Shown here one piece after another: positions 42,283 through 50,774 of a DNA stretch of 64,000 nucleotides (position 1 is its first letter; every line of letters begins with the position of its first letter). Below the pieces are notes generated by a model. The model searched no databases. It saw only the letters and a list, made by a program, of their open reading frames with translations, and was not told the origin of the DNA. This DNA is from Paracoccus aerius (GTDB taxonomy: Bacteria > Pseudomonadota > Alphaproteobacteria > Rhodobacterales > Rhodobacteraceae), in assembly GCF_014656455.1 (NCBI RefSeq), contig NZ_BNCL01000003.1, forward strand, positions 124,001 through 188,000, in the 5' to 3' direction. The translations under genes were made by a program, and so were the position numbers.

Positions 42283-44535
42283 TCAGTTCCCCCCCAGTAT
42301 CCCGTTCAGCGCCCGGCTCAGCGCATCATCCGAACTGGCGGTGCTGCTGTCACCGGGCGTCTGGGGCGCGGTGACCTGCGTCGGCACCCCGGGGGCGGGG
42401 TTGGCCGAGTTGACGGCCCCCGCAAGCGCGGCCGCCAGCGGATCGTCCGCCGAACCCGAGGTCACGACCTTGGGCGCGCCGTCGTTCGACAACAGGATCC
42501 CGCTTCCGTCCGGGGACACCGTGGACAGCGGCAGTTCCGGCAGGCCCTCGTGGATGTCGGTCATCACGGCCTGCCAGATCTCGGCGGGCAGGCCGCCCCC
42601 CGTCACGCCCTTCAGCGGCGTGTTGTCGTCGTATCCCATCCAGACGCCGACCACGTATTGTTCGGAAAAGCCCACGAACCAGGCGTCGCGATAGCTGCTG
42701 GTGGTGCCGGTCTTGCCCGCGACGGGGCGCGAGCCCATCTTCGCGCGTCTGCCGGTGCCGCTGTCGATGACCTGCTGCATCATGTAGATCAACTGGCCCG
42801 CTGCCCGCTGGCTGATGACGCGGGCGCCCATGCCGCCAGACTGGCCCATCAGGGGCTGGTCGTCGCCCGCGATGCGCAGCTCGACCAGGCCATAGGGGGC
42901 GACCGCCGTGCCGCCGTTGCGGATGCCCGCATAGGCGCCGGTCAGTTCCATCAGCGTCGCCTCGGACGCGCCCAGGCCCAGCGACGGGCTGGTGGTGAGG
43001 TTGCTGACGATGCCGAAGTCGTGGGCGATGCGGCGCACCGCGTCGCGGCCAACGGCTTCCTGAAGGCGGATCGTGGCGGTGTTCAGCGACTGCTTCAGCG
43101 CCGTCGTCAGCGTCACGTTGCCATAGAAGCGGCGGGTATAGTTCTGGGGCGACCAGGGGCGGCCGCCGGGAATGCGGATGGTCAGGGGTCCGTCCTCGAC
43201 CCGGTCGCCGGGACCATAGCCCGCTTCCAGCGCGGCGGCATAGACGAAGGGCTTGAAGCTGGACCCGGTCTGGCGCTTGGCCTGGACCGCGCGGTTGAAA
43301 GCGCCGTTCACCACGCTGTCGCGCCCGCCGATGATGGCCCGGACCGCGCCGTCGGCCGACATCACCACCACGGCGGCCTCGGCCTTGGAATTGTCGCTGA
43401 CCTTCTCGTCGAAGATGCGCTTCAGCGCGCGTTCGGCGGCGGTCTGGATGCGCGGGTCGAAGGTCGTGCGGATCGTCACATCCTCGGTCGTCTCGCTGGT
43501 CAGGAAGCCGGGGCCGGATTCCATCACCCAGTCGGCGAAGTATCCGCCGGCGCGCGCCTCGGCCGCCTGGGACAGTTGCGCGGGATTGGCGCGGGCCTGC
43601 TCGGCCTCGGCGGGGGTCAGGTAGCCTTCCTCGGTCATCAGGCCCAGGACCACGCTGGCCCGGTTCTGGGCACGCTGCAGGTTCGCAGTCGGCGCGAAAT
43701 AGCTGGGCGCCTGCAGAAGGCCCGCCAGCATCGCGGCCTCTGACGCATTCACGTCGGAGGCGGGCTTGTTGAAGTAACGCTGGCTCGCGGCCTCGAAGCC
43801 GCGCGCGCCGCCGCCCATGTAGGACCGGTTCATGTAGATGTTGAGGATGTCGTCCTTGGAATACTTGGCTTCCAGGGCGAAGGCGTAAGGCACTTCCTTG
43901 ATCTTGCGCCACAGCGAGGTGACGCGGCAGTCCTGTTCGAACTCGGCCTCGTTCTTCCAGCGGATCGGGTCGAAGCTGTCGCCCAGGCACAGCAGTTTCG
44001 CGACCTGCTGGGTGATGGTGGATCCGCCGTGGCCTTCCAGCGCGCCGCGGCCTTCGGACAGGTTGATCTTGATGGCGCTGGCGATGCCGATCGGATCGAC
44101 GCCCAGGTGCCAGTTGAAGCGGCGGTCCTCGGTCGCCATCACGGCTTCCTTCAGGACCGGTGCGATGCGGTCGCTGGTCACCGCGCCATAGGTTTCGCCC
44201 CGCCAGGCGAAGACCTTGCCGTCCTGGTCCAGCATGGTGACCGAGCCGCGCGCGCGGGCATCAAACAGGGCCTCGGGTTCGGGCAGCGTCGCGTAGAAAT
44301 AGGCGGTCGCGCCGCCGACGATCAGGATCATGACCATCGCCAGCCGCCACATCGATCCCCAGAGGATGCGCCAGATCAGGCCGACGGTCCCCGCGATGGT
44401 GCGGACCACGACATTGCCGCGCCGGGCAGGAGCCTTGTGGCGGCGGACCGGCGCCTTCTGTTCCGTGGCGGAGGCGCGCTTGTCGGCAACAGGGCTGCGG
44501 CCCGTGCGCTTCGGGGTGCCGGTCGGTCGTTTCAT
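42283..44535 (-). CDS. Class A penicillin-binding protein (PBP1A family)
   Basis: A 750-residue bifunctional peptidoglycan synthase. A basic cytoplasmic tail precedes one membrane helix (MVMILIVGGATAYFYA). The GT51 glycosyltransferase domain has ATEDRRFNWHLGVDP with its catalytic Glu, GGSTITQQVAK and RKIKE. The transpeptidase has SSFKP (active-site Ser), SLN and KTGTT. An insertion of about 25 residues rich in charged residues and two cysteines (LCLGDSFDP ... EQDCR) lies inside the GT domain between the QQ motif and RKIKE. A disordered Ser/Ala tail ends the protein. The ATG at MKRPTGTPKR is preferred to an upstream in-frame extension. Confidence 0.95.
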   Translation of the reverse strand: MKRPTGTPKRTGRSPVADKRASATEQKAPVRRHKAPARRGNVVVRTIAGTVGLIWRILWGSMWRLAMVMILIVGGATAYFYATLPEPEALFDARARGSVTMLDQDGKVFAWRGETYGAVTSDRIAPVLKEAVMATEDRRFNWHLGVDPIGIASAIKINLSEGRGALEGHGGSTITQQVAKLLCLGDSFDPIRWKNEAEFEQDCRVTSLWRKIKEVPYAFALEAKYSKDDILNIYMNRSYMGGGARGFEAASQRYFNKPASDVNASEAAMLAGLLQAPSYFAPTANLQRAQNRASVVLGLMTEEGYLTPAEAEQARANPAQLSQAAEARAGGYFADWVMESGPGFLTSETTEDVTIRTTFDPRIQTAAERALKRIFDEKVSDNSKAEAAVVVMSADGAVRAIIGGRDSVVNGAFNRAVQAKRQTGSSFKPFVYAAALEAGYGPGDRVEDGPLTIRIPGGRPWSPQNYTRRFYGNVTLTTALKQSLNTATIRLQEAVGRDAVRRIAHDFGIVSNLTTSPSLGLGASEATLMELTGAYAGIRNGGTAVAPYGLVELRIAGDDQPLMGQSGGMGARVISQRAAGQLIYMMQQVIDSGTGRRAKMGSRPVAGKTGTTSSYRDAWFVGFSEQYVVGVWMGYDDNTPLKGVTGGGLPAEIWQAVMTDIHEGLPELPLSTVSPDGSGILLSNDGAPKVVTSGSADDPLAAALAGAVNSANPAPGVPTQVTAPQTPGDSSTASSDDALSRALNGILGGN

Positions 44536-44647
44536 GCGTAGATGCCTGCGTTTCTGCCCAGGGCCGTTCGCCGGCCAAATTGGTCCGCACCCTACACGAA
44601 GAATCAGCACAGGGGAATTGCCCGCACCAATCCGTGATTTGCGCATG

Positions 44648-44678
44648 AAAAAGGCCCGGCGGGACGCGCCGGGCCTTT
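44648..44678 (-). terminator. Rho-independent terminator of amtB
   Basis: A 12-bp stem, AAAGGCCCGGCG (44650-44661) / CGCCGGGCCTTT (44667-44678), loop GGACG. On the minus strand it is followed by a T-run (TTTTT), 18 bases after the amtB stop. It separates amtB from the penicillin-binding protein gene. Confidence 0.88.
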
Positions 44679-44696
44679 CCTGCAGGGTGTGCGGTG

Positions 44697-46103
44697 TCAG
44701 TTGTAGGCGTTTTCGCCATGGGTGGTGATGTCGAGGCCCTGGCGTTCGTCGGTATCGGTCACACGCAGCCCGATCAGCGCCTTGACGATGTGGATCGCCA
44801 CAAAGGACACAACGCCCGACCAGACGATCGCGATCACCACGCCCAGCGTCTGGTTCCAGACCTGCGCGCCCATGGAGAATTCGGCCACCGCGTTGGCGCC
44901 GTAATCGAAGACGCCCGTCCCGCCCAGCGATGGCGCGGCGAAGACGCCGGTCAGGATCGCGCCGATGATGCCGCCGATCCCGTGGATGCCGAACACGTCC
45001 AGGCTGTCATCGATGCCCATGCGCGGCTTCATGCTGATGACGAACCACATGCACAGCAGGCCCGCGATCAGGCCGATGGCGATGGCACCCATGGGGCCAA
45101 CGAAGCCCGCGGCCGGGGTGATGCCCACAAGGCCCGCGATGGCGCCGGAAATCCCGCCCAAAAGGCTGGGATGGCCGCGGAAGGCCCATTCGCCGAAGGA
45201 CCATGCCAGCACGCCCGCGGCGGTGGCGACGGCGGTGTTGATCATCGCCAGCGCGGTCAGGCCGTTGGCTTCCAGGTTGGAGCCTGCGTTGAAGCCGAAC
45301 CAGCCGATCCACAGAAGGCAGCCGCCGATCAGGGTGAAGGACAGGTTGTGGGGGGCCAGCAACTCCTTGCGGTAACCCAGGCGGGGACCAGCGACCATCG
45401 CAGCGACCAGGCCCGCAACGCCCGCGTTGATGTGGATGACGGTGCCGCCCGCGAAGTCCAGGGCGCCATGGCCGAACAGCAGCCCCGAAGGGGCGTCATA
45501 GGCACTGGGACCGCCCCACCACCAGACCATGTGGGCCATCGGCAGATACGAGAAGACGAACCAGATCACGATGAACATCAGGATCGCGCTGAACTTCAAC
45601 CGTTCCGCCGTCGCGCCGACGATCAGGGCGGATGCGATGCAGGCGAAGGCCATCTGGAAGATCACGAAGGACAGTTCGGGGATGACCACGCCTGCCGTGA
45701 AGCCCTCGACCACGGAATCGGTGCCGACGCCGGACAGGAACATCTTGGACAGCCCGCCGATATAGGGGGTGAAGAAGGTCACGTCCTCGGCCGTGCCCGC
45801 GCCGGTGAAGGCCAGCGAGTATCCGAAGGCCACCCACAGGATCGCCATCAGGCTGAAGACCGTCAGCACCTGCATCAGCACCGACAGCATGTTCTTGGCC
45901 CGCACGAGGCCGCCATAGAACAGCGCCAGCCCCGGCAGCGTCATCATCATCACCAGGATCGCCGAAACCAGCATCCAGGTCGTGTCGCCCTTGTCCGGCA
46001 CCGGAACGGCAGCCTCGACCGCGACCGCGGCATCCTGTGCGAATGAAGGCGCCGCAATCAGCATCGCGGCACCGGCAATAAAGGGAGCAGCCCTTGTCAT
46101 CAT
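44697..46103 (-). CDS. amtB: Ammonium transporter AmtB
   Basis: A 468-residue inner-membrane ammonium channel. A signal-like N-terminus (cleavage near SFA-QDA) and an Ala/Pro region precede eleven helices. The twin pore histidines are in GGTVIHINAGVAGL and FGIHGIGG; the signature DFAGGTVIH and the cytoplasmic C-terminus GLRVTDTDERQGLDITTHGENAYN, with the regulatory DxxxHGE pattern, are intact. GAAGGGGA five bases before the first ATG sets the start. No glnK lies next to it, unlike the common glnK-amtB arrangement. Confidence 0.96.
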   Translation of the reverse strand: MMTRAAPFIAGAAMLIAAPSFAQDAAVAVEAAVPVPDKGDTTWMLVSAILVMMMTLPGLALFYGGLVRAKNMLSVLMQVLTVFSLMAILWVAFGYSLAFTGAGTAEDVTFFTPYIGGLSKMFLSGVGTDSVVEGFTAGVVIPELSFVIFQMAFACIASALIVGATAERLKFSAILMFIVIWFVFSYLPMAHMVWWWGGPSAYDAPSGLLFGHGALDFAGGTVIHINAGVAGLVAAMVAGPRLGYRKELLAPHNLSFTLIGGCLLWIGWFGFNAGSNLEANGLTALAMINTAVATAAGVLAWSFGEWAFRGHPSLLGGISGAIAGLVGITPAAGFVGPMGAIAIGLIAGLLCMWFVISMKPRMGIDDSLDVFGIHGIGGIIGAILTGVFAAPSLGGTGVFDYGANAVAEFSMGAQVWNQTLGVVIAIVWSGVVSFVAIHIVKALIGLRVTDTDERQGLDITTHGENAYN

Positions 46104-46355
46104 CAAATCCCCTTCCATGCGGCACCGGACGCGCCGCCGACGCCCTTTCATGCGGCGCAGGTCAGGGGCTTGCACAGGCTTCGGGCAATGCCGGAACGGG
46201 GCCAGACAGGGAATGCCCGCCCAATGGGCGGAACGGACGAGGGTCGCCCGTTTTGCAGGCAGTGCCGGTTTTCGGGATGCCCGCTGGGCTTGCATGACAG
46301 GGACCAACCCGCCTGCAGGGCGAGCGGTGTCACGGGAAAGGTGACTGGCTGACGA
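46104..46355. promoter_or_regulatory. Intergenic region upstream of amtB
   Basis: A 252-base gap between the ispB stop and amtB start with no gene. A small inverted repeat CCGCCC-AAT-GGGCGG lies in its middle. On the minus strand at 46307-46291, TTGGTCCCTGTCATGCA has GG and GC spaced by ten bases as in a sigma-54 promoter, but matches the consensus only partly. Confidence 0.3.
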
Positions 46356-47357
46356 TCAGGCGACGCGGCTGACGACGAAATCCGCAAGATCGGACAGCAT
46401 GTCGCGGATCGGGTGGGGGGGCAGCTTTGTCAGCGCGGCCTTGGCGGTGGCCGACCACCGCAGCGCATCGGCGCGGGCGGCCTCCATCGCGCCGTGTCGG
46501 GCCAGCAGGGCAAGCGCATGTTCCAGGTCCCCGTCCCCTTGGTCGCCCTTCTCGATGGTGCGCGACCAGAAGGCGCGTTCTTCCGCATCTGCCTTGGCGA
46601 CCGCCTTGATGACCGGCAGGGTCAGCTTGCGTTCGCGGAAATCGTCGCCGACATTCTTGCCGATGGTTTCGGTCGCCCCGCCGTAATCCAGCAGGTCATC
46701 GACGATCTGGAAGGCGATGCCCAGGGCGTCGCCATAATCGAACAGCGCCTGCACCTGTTCCGCCGGGGCGCCCGAGATCACGCCGCCCACTTCGGTCGCG
46801 GCGGAAAACAGCGCGGCGGTCTTGCCTCGCACCACCTTCAGATAGATGCTTTCGTCCGTGCGCAGATCCTGGGCGGCGGTCAGTTGCAGCACCTCGCCCT
46901 CGGCAATGGTGGCGGCGGCATTCGACAGGATCTCCAGCGTGCGCAGGTTGCCGGGTTCGACCATCAGTTGGAAGCTGCGCGCGAACAGATAATCGCCGAC
47001 CAGCACGCTGGACTTGTTGTCCCACAAAAGGTTTGCTGTCGGCCGCCCGCGCCGCTGGCGGCTTTCGTCCACGACATCGTCATGCAGCAGGGTCGCGGTA
47101 TGGATGAACTCGACCGTTGCGGCCAGGTGGATATGGAACGGCCCGCCATAGCCCATGATGCGTGCGGCGGCCAGGGTCAGCATGGGCCGCAGCCGCTTGC
47201 CGCCAGCCTCGATCAGGTGGGCGGTTACTTCGGGGATGCGGGGGGCGTTCTCGCTGGACATGCGGCCGCGGATCAGGGCGTTGACCGCCTCCATCTCGGC
47301 GCCAAGCGCCTCGGACAGCCGATCCAGCGGTTTCTGGACGTTTTCCTGCACACCCAT
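46356..47357 (-). CDS. ispB: Long-chain polyprenyl diphosphate synthase (octaprenyl/decaprenyl type)
   Basis: Extends farnesyl diphosphate with isopentenyl diphosphate to make the ubiquinone side chain. It has 333 residues: GGKRLRP (52-58), first aspartate-rich motif DDVVD (93-97) followed by RRGRP, and second motif DDLLD (220-224). Chain length (decaprenyl in Paracoccus) cannot be proven from sequence. AAGGGG precedes the ATG. Divergent from the DUF2007 gene. Confidence 0.93.
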   Translation of the reverse strand: MGVQENVQKPLDRLSEALGAEMEAVNALIRGRMSSENAPRIPEVTAHLIEAGGKRLRPMLTLAAARIMGYGGPFHIHLAATVEFIHTATLLHDDVVDESRQRRGRPTANLLWDNKSSVLVGDYLFARSFQLMVEPGNLRTLEILSNAAATIAEGEVLQLTAAQDLRTDESIYLKVVRGKTAALFSAATEVGGVISGAPAEQVQALFDYGDALGIAFQIVDDLLDYGGATETIGKNVGDDFRERKLTLPVIKAVAKADAEERAFWSRTIEKGDQGDGDLEHALALLARHGAMEAARADALRWSATAKAALTKLPPHPIRDMLSDLADFVVSRVA

Positions 47358-47432
47358 TGCCTTACCCCTTTGCCGCGCCCGTCCCTTGCCATGCCCTCGA
47401 CATTTGCGCAACCGCCGCCTAGCGTTTCCGCC

Positions 47433-47642
47433 ATGAAAGAACTGTTCCGCAGCAACGATCCCGTCCGCATGTCCCGCGCCCTCGGCCTGCTGGAGGACGA
47501 GGGAATCCGGGCTTTTCAGATGGATCAGCACATGAGCGTGCTGGAAGGTTCGCTGGGCATCCTGCCGCAGCGGCTGATGGTCGCGGACCGCGACGAATTC
47601 ATGGCCCGCGCGATCCTGCGCGATGCCGGCCTGGATGAGTGA
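47433..47642 (+). CDS. DUF2007 domain protein
   Basis: A 69-residue protein with the DUF2007 (PII-like alpha-beta) pattern: MKELFRSNDPVRMSRALGLLEDEGI, a short strand, then RLMVADRDEFMARAIL near the end. Members are suspected small signalling or binding proteins; function unknown. Its end overlaps the start of a methyltransferase gene by eight bases, the same pairing seen in related genomes to my recollection. Confidence 0.85.
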   Translation: MKELFRSNDPVRMSRALGLLEDEGIRAFQMDQHMSVLEGSLGILPQRLMVADRDEFMARAILRDAGLDE

Positions 47643-48393
47643 GCTAACAAGCGACGGCTTCCTGGGCGGCCGGCTGCGCATCGCCCAGCCCCGGGGCGGC
47701 TTTCGGTCGGGCGCCGATGCGGTGATGCTTGCGGCGGCCTGTCCGGCGCAGGCGGGGCAGGCGGTGCTGGACCTGGGCTGCGGGGCGGGGGTCGCCGGCC
47801 TGTGCCTGGGCTGGCGGGTGCCGGGTCTGCATCTGGTGGGGCTGGAGCAGCAGGCCGCCTATGCCGATCTGGCGACGCGCAACGCGGCGGCGAATGGGAT
47901 CGCCATGCAGGTGGTCACAGGCGACCTAGCCCGCCCGCCTGCCCAGCTTCGTTCGCAGATCTTCGACCATGTGATCGCCAACCCGCCCTATTTCCTGGGC
48001 GGAACGCCCGCGCCCGATGGCGGCCGTGCCATTGCCCGGCGCGAGGAAACGCCGCTGTCCGTCTGGATCGACAGCGCGCTGCGCCGGTTGCGGCCCCGCG
48101 GCATGGTGACGCTGATCCAGCGGGCCGACCGGCTGGACGCGATGCTGGCCTCGCTGTCTGGTCGCGCCGGGTCGGTGGCGATCCTGCCCGTCGCGGGCCG
48201 CGCCGGACGCGAGGCGGGGCGGGTGATCGTCCAGGCGACAAAGGGCGCGCGAGGCCCGCTGCGCCTTCTGGCGCCATTTGTCATGCACCGCGCACCGGCC
48301 CATCCGGGCGACCGCGAGGATCTGACGGAGGCAGCGTCCGCCGTGCTGCGCGAGGGTTCGCCACTGACAGATTTGTTTGCAAAAGTCTCGTGA
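47635..48393 (+). CDS. tRNA1(Val) adenine-37 N6-methyltransferase family protein
   Basis: A 252-residue SAM-dependent methyltransferase. Motif I DLGCGAGVAGL (46-56), and NPPYFLGG (116-123), the N6-adenine class motif IV, with the preceding RSGADAVMLAAA segment, match the YfiC/TrmN6 group that methylates A37 of tRNA-Val. The ATG at 47635 (MSELTSDGFLGGRLRIAQP) is preferred. It overlaps DUF2007. Confidence 0.85.
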   Translation: MSELTSDGFLGGRLRIAQPRGGFRSGADAVMLAAACPAQAGQAVLDLGCGAGVAGLCLGWRVPGLHLVGLEQQAAYADLATRNAAANGIAMQVVTGDLARPPAQLRSQIFDHVIANPPYFLGGTPAPDGGRAIARREETPLSVWIDSALRRLRPRGMVTLIQRADRLDAMLASLSGRAGSVAILPVAGRAGREAGRVIVQATKGARGPLRLLAPFVMHRAPAHPGDREDLTEAASAVLREGSPLTDLFAKVS

Positions 48394-48453
48394 CAGAATC
48401 GCAGGCCTATGCTGCAATCCCCCTGTTCGACTCAACCTATACAGGAGGACGCG

Positions 48454-48618
48454 ATGTCGGTTGCTTCCCACGTCGAGGAACTGCGCAAGAAACACCAGGT
48501 GCTTTCCGAGGCCGTTGAACGAGAACAAAGAAGCCCTGGATCCAGCGACATGCAGATCAAGGCCATGAAGCGCGAGAAACTTCGTCTCAAGGAAGAGATT
48601 TCCCGACTGACCCACTGA
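48454..48618 (+). CDS. YdcH-family small protein (DUF465)
   Basis: A 54-residue highly charged helical protein, MSVASHVEELRKKHQVLSEA to LKEEISRLTH, with a heptad-like pattern suggesting a coiled-coil hairpin. This fits the DUF465/YdcH family of unknown function. The strong AGGAGG at 48443-48448 supports the ATG. Stands alone, convergent with phaB. Confidence 0.85.
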   Translation: MSVASHVEELRKKHQVLSEAVEREQRSPGSSDMQIKAMKREKLRLKEEISRLTH

Positions 48619-48644
48619 CCTGTTGAACGGTGACAGATTTGGAG

Positions 48645-48669
48645 CGGCCCGCGCGATCAGCGCGGGCCG
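48645..48669. terminator. Stem-loop between convergent ydcH-like gene and phaB
   Basis: CGGCCCGCGC (48645-48654) / GCGCGGGCCG (48660-48669), loop GATCA. A short T stretch follows on the plus strand. Probable bidirectional terminator. Confidence 0.65.
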
Positions 48670-48690
48670 TGGCCGTTTCAGGGCTGGTGA

Positions 48691-49416
48691 TCAGACGAAG
48701 AACTGGCCGCCATTGGCGCTGATCGTCGATCCGGTGATGAAGCCCGCATCGTCGGATGCTAGGAAGACCACCGTCCGCGCGATCTCTTCGGGCTCGCCAA
48801 GGCGGCCCACCGGGATCTGGGGGATGATGCGTTCGCTCAAGACCTTTTCGTCGATGGCCTTGACCATCTCGGTCGCGATATAGCCGGGGCAGATCGCGTT
48901 CACGGTGATGCCGGCCCGCGCGCCTTCCTGGGCAAGCGCCTTTGTGAAGCCAAGGTCGCCCGCCTTGGCGGCGGAATAGTTGGCCTGGCCCGCCTGGCCC
49001 TTCTGCCCGTTGATCGAGCTGATGTTGATGATCCGCCCGAACTTGCGGTCGCGCATCCCCGACCAGACGGGGTGCGTCATGTTGAACAGCCCGGTCAGGT
49101 TGGTGTCGATGACCTCTTTCCACTGCTGGGGCGTCATCTTGTGGAACATCGCGTCGCGGGTGATGCCCGCGTTGTTGACCAGGACGGCGATGGGGCCGAC
49201 CTCGTCCTCGATCCGCTTGATGCCTTCGGCGCAGGCGTCATAGTCGGCGACCGACCATTTATAGGTCTTGATCCCGGTTTCTTCCGTGAAAGACTTCGCG
49301 GCCTCGTCATTGCCGGCATAGGTGGCGACGACGGTATAGCCAGCCTCCTGAAGCGCCTTGGAAATCGCCGCGCCGATGCCCCGCGAACCCCCGGTGACAA
49401 GTGCAACCTTGGACAT
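48691..49416 (-). CDS. phaB: Acetoacetyl-CoA reductase
   Basis: NADPH-dependent short-chain dehydrogenase making (R)-3-hydroxybutyryl-CoA for polyhydroxybutyrate and the ethylmalonyl-CoA pathway. It has 241 residues: TGGSRGIG (8-15), NNAG, and the catalytic Ser-Tyr-Lys set in ISSINGQKGQAGQANYSAAKAG (spread over it), followed by NAICPGYIATEM. The C-terminal FITGSTISANGGQFFV is typical of PhaB. A GGGGGGAGG ribosome-binding site precedes the ATG. Lies downstream of phaA on the same strand. Confidence 0.95.
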   Translation of the reverse strand: MSKVALVTGGSRGIGAAISKALQEAGYTVVATYAGNDEAAKSFTEETGIKTYKWSVADYDACAEGIKRIEDEVGPIAVLVNNAGITRDAMFHKMTPQQWKEVIDTNLTGLFNMTHPVWSGMRDRKFGRIINISSINGQKGQAGQANYSAAKAGDLGFTKALAQEGARAGITVNAICPGYIATEMVKAIDEKVLSERIIPQIPVGRLGEPEEIARTVVFLASDDAGFITGSTISANGGQFFV

Positions 49417-49468
49417 GGATCCTCCCCCCTTTTAAATTGTTTCTGAAATATTGCTACAAGGCAAGTAG

Positions 49469-49495
49469 ATGGCGCGCAACATCATTGCGCGCCAT
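49469..49495. repeat. Perfect 11-bp inverted repeat between phaA and phaB
   Basis: ATGGCGCGCAA (49469-49479) / TTGCGCGCCAT (49485-49495), loop CATCA, just after the phaA stop. There is no T-run on the minus strand. It may be a partial terminator or an RNA-processing stem that adjusts phaA versus phaB levels. The AT-rich stretch next to it (49430-49455) could hold a separate phaB promoter. Confidence 0.6.
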
Positions 49496-49500
49496 TCCGC

Positions 49501-50673
49501 CTACCGTTCGATGCACATGGCAACGCCCATGCCGCCACCGATGCACAGGGTGGCCAGGCCCTTTTTCGCGTCGCGGCGCTTCATCTCGAACAGAAGCGTG
49601 TTCAGGACCCGGCAGCCCGAGGCGCCGATCGGGTGGCCGATGGCAATGGCGCCGCCGTTGACGTTCACGATGTCGGGATCCCAGCCCATGTCCTTGTTGA
49701 CCGCGCAGGCCTGGGCGGCAAAGGCCTCGTTCGCCTCGACCAGATCCAGGTCGCCCACGGACCAGCCGGCCTTTTCCAGGGCCTTGCGGCTGGCCGGGAT
49801 GGGGCCCGTGCCCATGATCGCCGGGTCCAGGCCCGCCGTGGCCCAAGAGGCGATGCGGGCCAGGGGCGTCAGACCACGGCGATTGGCCTCTTCCTCGGTC
49901 ATCACCATCACCGCCGCCGCGCCGTCGTTCAGGCCCGACGCATTGCCTGCCGTGACCGAGCCGTCCTTCGAGAACGCCGGGCGCAGCTTCTGCATGGCGT
50001 CGATGGTGGCGCCGTGACGGATGTATTCGTCCTTGTCCACGACCGTATCGCCCTTCAGGGTCTTGACGGTGTAGGCCACGATCTCATCATCGAAGCGACC
50101 GGCCTTCTGCGCGGCCTCGGCCTTGTTCTGGGACGCCAGCGCGAATTCGTCCTGCTGGTCGCGGCTGATCTGCCACTTCTGGGCGACGTTCTCCGCCGTG
50201 GTGCCCATGTGATAGTTGTTGAAGGCATCCCACAGCCCGTCGCGGATCATGGTGTCGACCATCTGCATGTCGCCCATCTTCTGCCCCGCGCGCAGAAAGG
50301 TCGCGTGCATCGACATCGACATGCTTTCCTGACCGCCCGCAAGCACCACCTGCGCATCGCCCAGGATCACGTGCTGGGCGGCAAGCGCCACGGCCCGCAG
50401 ACCGGAGCCGCAGACCTGGTTGATGCCCCAGGCTGCAGATTCCTGCGGCAGGCCCGCCTTGATATGGGCCTGGCGCGCGGGGTTCTGGCCCTGGCCGGCC
50501 GTCAGCACCTGGCCCAGGATGGTTTCGTTGACTTCGGCCGGGTCGATCCCGGCGCGGGCCACGACTTCCTGCAGGACGGCAGCCCCCAGGTCATGCGCCG
50601 GGATGTTGGCGAACGACCCCATAAAACTGCCGACCGGAGTGCGGGCGGCGGAAACGATTACGGCTTTGGTCAT
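49501..50673 (-). CDS. phaA: Acetyl-CoA acetyltransferase (beta-ketothiolase)
   Basis: Condenses two acetyl-CoA to acetoacetyl-CoA. It has 390 residues with nucleophile Cys88 ([12 protein letters not shown]), the GHPIGASG box (catalytic His) and Cys378 in [10 protein letters not shown], the biosynthetic thiolase arrangement. The ATG at [17 protein letters not shown] is the family start. First gene of the phaA-phaB pair; with PhaB it supplies 3-hydroxybutyryl-CoA both to storage polymer and to the ethylmalonyl-CoA route that includes the probable Mcd at 31 kb. Confidence 0.96.
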   Translation of the reverse strand: MTKAVIVSAARTPVGSFMGSFANIPAHDLGAAVLQEVVARAGIDPAEVNETILGQVLTAGQGQNPARQAHIKAGLPQESAAWGINQVCGSGLRAVALAAQHVILGDAQVVLAGGQESMSMSMHATFLRAGQKMGDMQMVDTMIRDGLWDAFNNYHMGTTAENVAQKWQISRDQQDEFALASQNKAEAAQKAGRFDDEIVAYTVKTLKGDTVVDKDEYIRHGATIDAMQKLRPAFSKDGSVTAGNASGLNDGAAAVMVMTEEEANRRGLTPLARIASWATAGLDPAIMGTGPIPASRKALEKAGWSVGDLDLVEANEAFAAQACAVNKDMGWDPDIVNVNGGAIAIGHPIGASGCRVLNTLLFEMKRRDAKKGLATLCIGGGMGVAMCIER

Positions 50674-50774
50674 GACGGGCTCCTTCCCTTGATGCCAGAC
50701 AAGTGGCGAATCGTGGACAGGATGCGGGTTCATGCCGTGGCGTCAAGCATATCGGCCGAAAGTCTGATACCCCC

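Noticed and set aside
46291..46307. Sigma-54 promoter for amtB
   Set aside because: Only the GG/GC spacing and part of the consensus match; kept only as a weak candidate.
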